A DNA stretch of 64,000 bases from JAFAXD01 sp051985675 (GTDB taxonomy: Bacteria; Pseudomonadota; Alphaproteobacteria; Rhizobiales; Xanthobacteraceae), in the NCBI GenBank assembly GCA_051985675.1, contig JBPYFJ010000029.1:31301-95300 (forward strand). Reading direction: 5' to 3'. Shown here in pieces: positions 60,389 through 64,000 of this stretch (positions are counted from its first letter, which is position 1; each line of letters opens with the position of its first letter). Under the pieces are notes generated by a model, which was not told the DNA's origin, did not search any database, and was given only the letters and a program-made list of their open reading frames with translations. A program made the translations under genes and the position numbers.

Positions 60389-60972
60389 AGCCTTGCATGG
60401 GGTTGTTCCGAAGATTTTACAGCGTCCCCCCACCACTATCCTCGCCTTACGCATATTGGGCGGCATTAGAGAAACCGAGCTTCGTAAAGCTCAAGCTGCT
60501 TTCCATTCTTCGTCAGACGTATAAATACGCGCTGCCCCTGGTGTTGGCCCCAAAGCATGGCCGGCTTACACGTTTTTAACTTGCAGAGTATCGGGCCTAG
60601 GTATGACGACCCATCGGGAAGCAACAATGAACAAAAAGATGATCTCCAGTGGAGGGGGACCATTTTTGTTCGCGCGCATCGGGGCCTAGCCGGCCGCCAA
60701 TCGGCCGGTCGTGGCTTGTCGTTGATTTTCGCATTTCTCGGCATCTCCGGTGGAGGGTGACCATTTTTGCTTTTCACAGCGGAAGGAACGGCGTCCGCTT
60801 TGGGTCATTAGCGGACACTAGAGCCAGGGCCACACTTCCGAATGTCCGCTTTGCCCCCGTAAAATTAACGCCTAGTGAGCGCTGCCGGTCTATGCTCTTG
60901 CGAGCGCCGACCGGAAAGCTAGACTGCAAAAAAATTGCAATTCGCTGCGACAACAACATCCGAGGCAACGCT
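60389..60972. other. island-edge stretch with repeat debris
   Basis: No convincing gene is visible. A leftward frame at 60466-60777 has a protein-like end but no recognisable domain. Two 26-bp direct repeats with two mismatches (60643-60668 and 60744-60769, each with GGAGGG and ACCATTTTTG) recall the repeated ends of IS21-type elements. From 60793 a dispersed repeat has GTCCGCT / AGCGGAC arms (60793-60816) and another GTCCGCT at 60844-60850. The next gene's ribosome binding site is GAGG at 60962. Confidence 0.55.
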
Positions 60973-62607
60973 GTGTTGGGACTGACGCAAGATTGGCCCC
61001 TGCTGTTGCACCGCATCATCGATCACGCCGCCACGAATCACGGCGAGCGGCAGGTCGTCACCCGTTCAGTCGAAGGACCGATCGTAACCACCAACTACGC
61101 GGGCATCCGCGCGCGAGCCCTGTGCGTTGCAAAACGTCTGGAGCGCGACGGCATCAAGCTTGGCGATCGGGTCGCAACACTCGCCTGGAATAGCGGGCGA
61201 CACCTTGAGGCCTGGTACGGGATCGCCGGCATCGGCGCTATCTATCACACGGTCAATCCGCGGTTGTTTCCTGACCAGATCGTCTGGATCATGAATCATG
61301 CCGAGGATCGGGTCGCGATGACCGACCTGACCTTCGTGCCGCTCCTTGAAAAACTCGCGGACAAGCTGCCCACAATCGAACGCTATATCATTCTTACGGA
61401 CAACGCCCACATGCCGGCGACCGCGCTGCGCAATGCCGTCCCTTACGAGGACTGGCTGGCCGAGGACGACGGCGATTTTGCCTGGAAGACATTCGACGAA
61501 AACACCGCCGCCGGCATGTGTTACACGTCCGGCACGATCGGCAATCCGAAGGGCGTCGTTTACTCGCACCGCTCCAATATCATCCATGCCCTAATCGCCA
61601 ACAGCGCCGACATGCTCGGACACACGGCCCGCGATGTCGTCATGCCGGTGGTTCCGCTGTTCCACGCCAACGGCTGGGCGCTCGCATTCGCAGCACCGAT
61701 GGCCGGCGCGCAAGTGGTGATGCCGGGCATGAAGCTCGACGGCGCTTCGGTTTATGAGCTCCTCAACACCTACAAAGTGACCTGCACGGCGGCGGTGCCG
61801 ACCGTGTGGCTTGGGTTACTGCAGCATCTGGAGCAGACCGGAGGCAAGCTTCCCTATCTTAAGCGCGTGGTGATCGGCGGCTCCGCCTGCCCGCGGGCGG
61901 TGATCGAGAAGTTCCAGGATATCTACGGCGTCGATGTCCTCCATGCTTGGGGTATGACCGAGATGAGCCCGCTCGGCACCGTGTGCACGCTCAAACCCGA
62001 ATACAGCGGTCTCGCCGGCACCGCCCGCATCGACATCCAGCAAAAGCAAGGTCATGCGCCGTTCGGCGTCGAAATGAAAGTCACCGATGATGCCGGGCGC
62101 AGGCAGCCTTGGGATGGCAAGACCTTCGGCCGGCTAAAAGTGCGTGGTCCGGCCGTGACCAGAGCTTACTTCAAGGAAGACCACGAGGTGCTTGACGAAG
62201 AGGGTTATTTCGACACCGGCGATGTTTCGACTATTGACCAGCACGGCTACATGCAGATTACCGACCGCGCCAAAGACGTCATCAAGTCGGGCGGCGAGTG
62301 GATCTCCTCGATCGACATCGAAAACCTCGCGGTCGGCCATCCCAAGGTCGCCGAAGCCGCTGTAATCGGGCTGAGCCATCCGAAATGGGACGAACGGCCC
62401 TTGCTGGTCGTGGTGCTGAAGAAGGGGCAAACCGCTACCCGTGATGAACTGCTGGCATTTCTGCACGGCAAGATAGCCAAATGGTGGATGCCCGACGACA
62501 TCGTGTTCGTGGACGAGATCCCGCACACGGCCACGGGAAAAATCCAGAAAACCGCGTTGCGCGAACGGTTTAAGGATTACGTCTTTACGATGGCAGCGGC
62601 CTCCTGA
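60973..62607 (+). CDS. medium/long-chain acyl-CoA ligase (AlkK-like)
   Basis: A 544-residue AMP-forming fatty-acyl-CoA ligase. The GTG at 60973 begins VLGLTQDWPLLLHRIIDHAA, matching the usual N-terminus (MLGLMQDWPLLL), and GAGG lies 7-10 bases before it. A longer open frame upstream is repeat debris. Motifs are the P-loop YTSGTIGNPKGVVYSHRS, LHAWGMTEMSPLGTV, YFDTGDVSTIDQHGYMQITD, RAKDVIKSGGEWISSIDIEN and the C-terminal Lys in TATGKIQKTALRE. It activates a fatty acid, probably medium-chain, for beta-oxidation. Its promoter region borders the island, so expression may be altered. Confidence 0.92.
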   Translation: MLGLTQDWPLLLHRIIDHAATNHGERQVVTRSVEGPIVTTNYAGIRARALCVAKRLERDGIKLGDRVATLAWNSGRHLEAWYGIAGIGAIYHTVNPRLFPDQIVWIMNHAEDRVAMTDLTFVPLLEKLADKLPTIERYIILTDNAHMPATALRNAVPYEDWLAEDDGDFAWKTFDENTAAGMCYTSGTIGNPKGVVYSHRSNIIHALIANSADMLGHTARDVVMPVVPLFHANGWALAFAAPMAGAQVVMPGMKLDGASVYELLNTYKVTCTAAVPTVWLGLLQHLEQTGGKLPYLKRVVIGGSACPRAVIEKFQDIYGVDVLHAWGMTEMSPLGTVCTLKPEYSGLAGTARIDIQQKQGHAPFGVEMKVTDDAGRRQPWDGKTFGRLKVRGPAVTRAYFKEDHEVLDEEGYFDTGDVSTIDQHGYMQITDRAKDVIKSGGEWISSIDIENLAVGHPKVAEAAVIGLSHPKWDERPLLVVVLKKGQTATRDELLAFLHGKIAKWWMPDDIVFVDEIPHTATGKIQKTALRERFKDYVFTMAAAS

Positions 62608-63102
62608 GGCCGAGCGCCCTTGCGGTCTTGAGATCGAGACTAGCTTGAACTTGTTGGGAGCCTGAACCGGCAGGTCGGCGGCTTCACGCCCCTGAGGATA
62701 CGACCGACATACCGAAGCTAAACGCCCGGGATCAAGCGGTGGGTTAACAGATATTGCCCGACGATTGCACGATTGACGTTATCCGCCGCCGCACGCTGAT
62801 TATCGATGTTCATACGGCAGGACACATAAGCATCGCTGCCCGCTTGCTGTTTGCGGTGATTGGGTCCTGGCGGTCGGTTAGTATCGAAGGGCCACTAGAG
62901 CGCCCTCATGGGCCCTAGCCGTGCGAATCACGGCTTCCGGCTGGAAACAGCCGCGTTGGTGGCTAGGAGGGTAGCTCCACGAAGAGTACGAGCGCGAGCA
63001 GAAGAGCCCGTTAGGAAGGCGGTGAGTCAAACGCGCGAGAGGCTGCAGGCACGCGGCCGGCGAGGAAATCGGGTCGCGTAAGGATCGACGGCCGAAGCGC
63101 CC
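62608..63102. other. gene-free stretch with a structured core
   Basis: No open frame with protein-like character is visible on either strand. The core at 62888-62967 is strongly base-paired, and the sequence to about 63090 is GC-rich with further short inverted repeats. A small stable RNA or regulatory leader is possible. Confidence 0.5.
62888..62967. other. candidate structured RNA with a GAAA tetraloop hairpin
   Basis: Hairpin AGCCGTG-CGAAT-CACGGCT (62917-62935) and hairpin CGGCTG-GAAA-CAGCCG (62938-62953) are perfect, side by side. AGGGCC (62888-62893) pairs with GGCCCT (62911-62916), and CCTAGCC (62914-62920) could pair with GGCTAGG (62961-62967) as an alternative closing stem. The GNRA loop on a six-bp GC stem is characteristic of functional RNAs. 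Strand is not known. Confidence 0.4.
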
Positions 63103-63345
63103 TCAGCCGCCTTCGTCTAGCGCGCGCTGATAGACAATGGCGACATCCAGCATTCGCTTTATGTTATCGACTTGCGAGGCTGTGAAATCGGCTTGAACGA
63201 CAATCTTGGCCATCGCACTGATCAGGGCCTCGATGACTTCATCGGGCGACTGATACCCGCGGCGTATGGACTGCATGATTTCATCAAGCAGCTGCAACTC
63301 GCCAGTTTCCTCGTCGCGCCGTTCCGTTTCGGATCGATGCGCCAT
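63103..63345 (-). CDS. small helical hypothetical protein
   Basis: An 80-residue protein starting MAHRSETERRDEETGELQLL after GGAGGACGGGGCAA. It is almost wholly helical and charged (EVIEALISAMAKIVVQADFT, NIKRMLDVAIVYQRALDEGG). No family recognised. The strong ribosome binding site and even codon use make it likely to be real. Confidence 0.6.
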   Translation of the reverse strand: MAHRSETERRDEETGELQLLDEIMQSIRRGYQSPDEVIEALISAMAKIVVQADFTASQVDNIKRMLDVAIVYQRALDEGG

Positions 63346-63574
63346 TTGCCCCGTCCTCCGCGCGAGATAGTGAGCACTCTACAGATCAGCACATTAATCT
63401 GTATCGAGCTACCGTGGTGCAAGCCCCATGCACCAGCGCGGCAGTGTGGGTCAAAGTGTGGGTAGAATCGGCAATCTGCCAAATTAGCCAATGATTTCAA
63501 TCACTATTGGCGGAGATGTTCCGCCTCAGTACAAAACGGACGCGCCCAGATGTTTCTTGGAAACCTGTCAGCGG

Positions 63575-64000
63575 TCAGATCACTTCGAACACGTGGTAGA
63601 CCGGTCCGTCCGGCAAGCGATGGCCCGTGGCGACGGTGACAATGCGGTTGAGCCAGCCATATTTCTCCGAGGCGGTCTCGAAGAAGGGCGCGGTGCGGAA
63701 ATAGTATTCGGAGGGGTCGACCTTCTCCCCGCGATTGAGACGCTCGATCACCGCCGCCGGGCCGTGGCGGAAGCCCCGATAGGTCATCCCGATAATCTCC
63801 CCGTCATCGGTCTTGAGGGTAAGCCGCACGTTGAGCTGCAAGGCCCCGTCCGGCCGTGCCAGGATCCAGTCGGATCCACCCCTCAGCACCGTGCCCTTGA
63901 GCTTCGGCCCTTCGAACATGCCGCCCGCGATGCGTGCGATCCGCCGGTGGCCGAACGGTGTCGCGCCGAGATCGAGCACCGGCGGCACCTCGAGCGCGAT
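63575..64000 (-). CDS. DUF3237 protein, N-terminus outside window
   Basis: The frame enters from the right edge (upstream codons read IALEVPPVLDLGATPFGHRR) and ends at 63575, giving at least 141 residues. The conserved DUF3237 pattern is seen: GGMFEGPKLKGTVLRGGSDW, LNVRLTLKTDDGEIIGMTYR and YYFRTAPFFETASEKYGWLN. The usual full length is about 150 residues, so only the first 10 or so are missing. A GTG at 63988 is probably not the true start. The family has a lipocalin-like barrel; function is unknown. Confidence 0.88.
   Translation of the reverse strand: MALEVPPVLDLGATPFGHRRIARIAGGMFEGPKLKGTVLRGGSDWILARPDGALQLNVRLTLKTDDGEIIGMTYRGFRHGPAAVIERLNRGEKVDPSEYYFRTAPFFETASEKYGWLNRIVTVATGHRLPDGPVYHVFEVI

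Larger units (their letters stand above)
54769..60400. mobile_element. small integrative island (integrase, excisionase remnant, prim-pol, small genes)
   Basis: The stretch starts just after the fusion-enzyme gene and ends shortly after the HGG-motif gene. The contents are typical of a phage-satellite or integrative element: tyrosine integrase, excisionase-like fragment, replication prim-pol and a run of overlapping short genes, all rightward. Base composition and codon use look less GC-rich than the flanks. Boundaries are approximate: no tRNA and no clear direct repeat was found at either end. No capsid, tail or conjugation genes are present. Confidence 0.75.

Noticed and set aside
62888..62967. 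Group II intron domain V or RNase P RNA
   Set aside because: The GAAA loop alone is similar; the conserved bulge and catalytic triad of domain V and the RNase P core sequences are absent.
1..64000. CRISPR arrays, rRNA operons, toxin-antitoxin or restriction systems
   Set aside because: No regularly spaced repeats, rRNA-like sequence or recognisable defence genes were seen on either strand.

Overview
The window looks like a chromosomal segment of a high-GC alphaproteobacterium of the Hyphomicrobiales (Bradyrhizobium/Xanthobacteraceae-like). The evidence is the gene repertoire (TctC-type binding protein, RlpA, DUF3237, GAF signalling protein, two-gene indolepyruvate oxidoreductase, PPK2) and dispersed palindromic repeats of a kind I associate with that group. 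No rRNA, tRNA or CRISPR array was recognised. The genus is an inference.

Layout. 0-5 kb: a GAF-domain signalling protein cut by the left edge, three small or ordinary enzymes, an amidase broken by one in-frame TAG, and an 880-bp gene-poor stretch with a row of five hairpins. 5-15 kb: a TctC-type binding protein, RlpA, then a leftward set LapA-like / P-type ATPase / PPK2 / MFS pump, and a GntP permease with a patatin. 15-22 kb: a DUF4344 metallopeptidase, fumarase C, an SDR lacking its catalytic Tyr/Lys, an old-yellow-enzyme, an MBL hydrolase and a MetE-like protein.

22.3-34.5 kb is one leftward nine-gene run with gaps of 55 bp or less: iorA, iorB, a GST, a complete sugar-type ABC transporter, a gentisate 1,2-dioxygenase-like cupin, an orphan CoxL-type molybdenum hydroxylase subunit and an orphan NitT/TauT-type binding protein. 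It reads as an aromatic-acid uptake and degradation operon. 34.7-44.4 kb holds an ABC binding protein, secreted hypotheticals (one 58-residue protein with Gly-Lys-Ala-Pro-Ile repeats), an HpcH/HpaI aldolase fused in frame to a cyclase but frameshifted, AMP nucleosidase and a D-lactate/glycolate oxidase-like flavoprotein. 44.5-54.8 kb holds a Dpp-like transporter, a CoA ligase, a MarR-like regulator and a monooxygenase/OYE fusion of the salicylyl-CoA 5-hydroxylase / 2-aminobenzoyl-CoA monooxygenase-reductase type.

The two aromatic clusters may be functionally linked. The fusion enzyme could make gentisyl-CoA or a related compound, and the first cluster carries the ring-cleaving dioxygenase. 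Both transport/catabolic operons have a similar near-palindrome with core AAGCTT upstream. The MarR-like regulator and the fusion enzyme share an intergenic region with a separate perfect 9-bp inverted repeat.

54.8-60.4 kb is a small integrative island of visibly different base composition: tyrosine integrase, degenerate excisionase-like gene, prim-pol replication protein and tightly overlapping small genes. It is followed by repeat debris and an acyl-CoA ligase whose GTG start lies just after that debris. The right end has a strongly structured intergenic stretch, a small hypothetical protein and a DUF3237 protein cut by the right edge.
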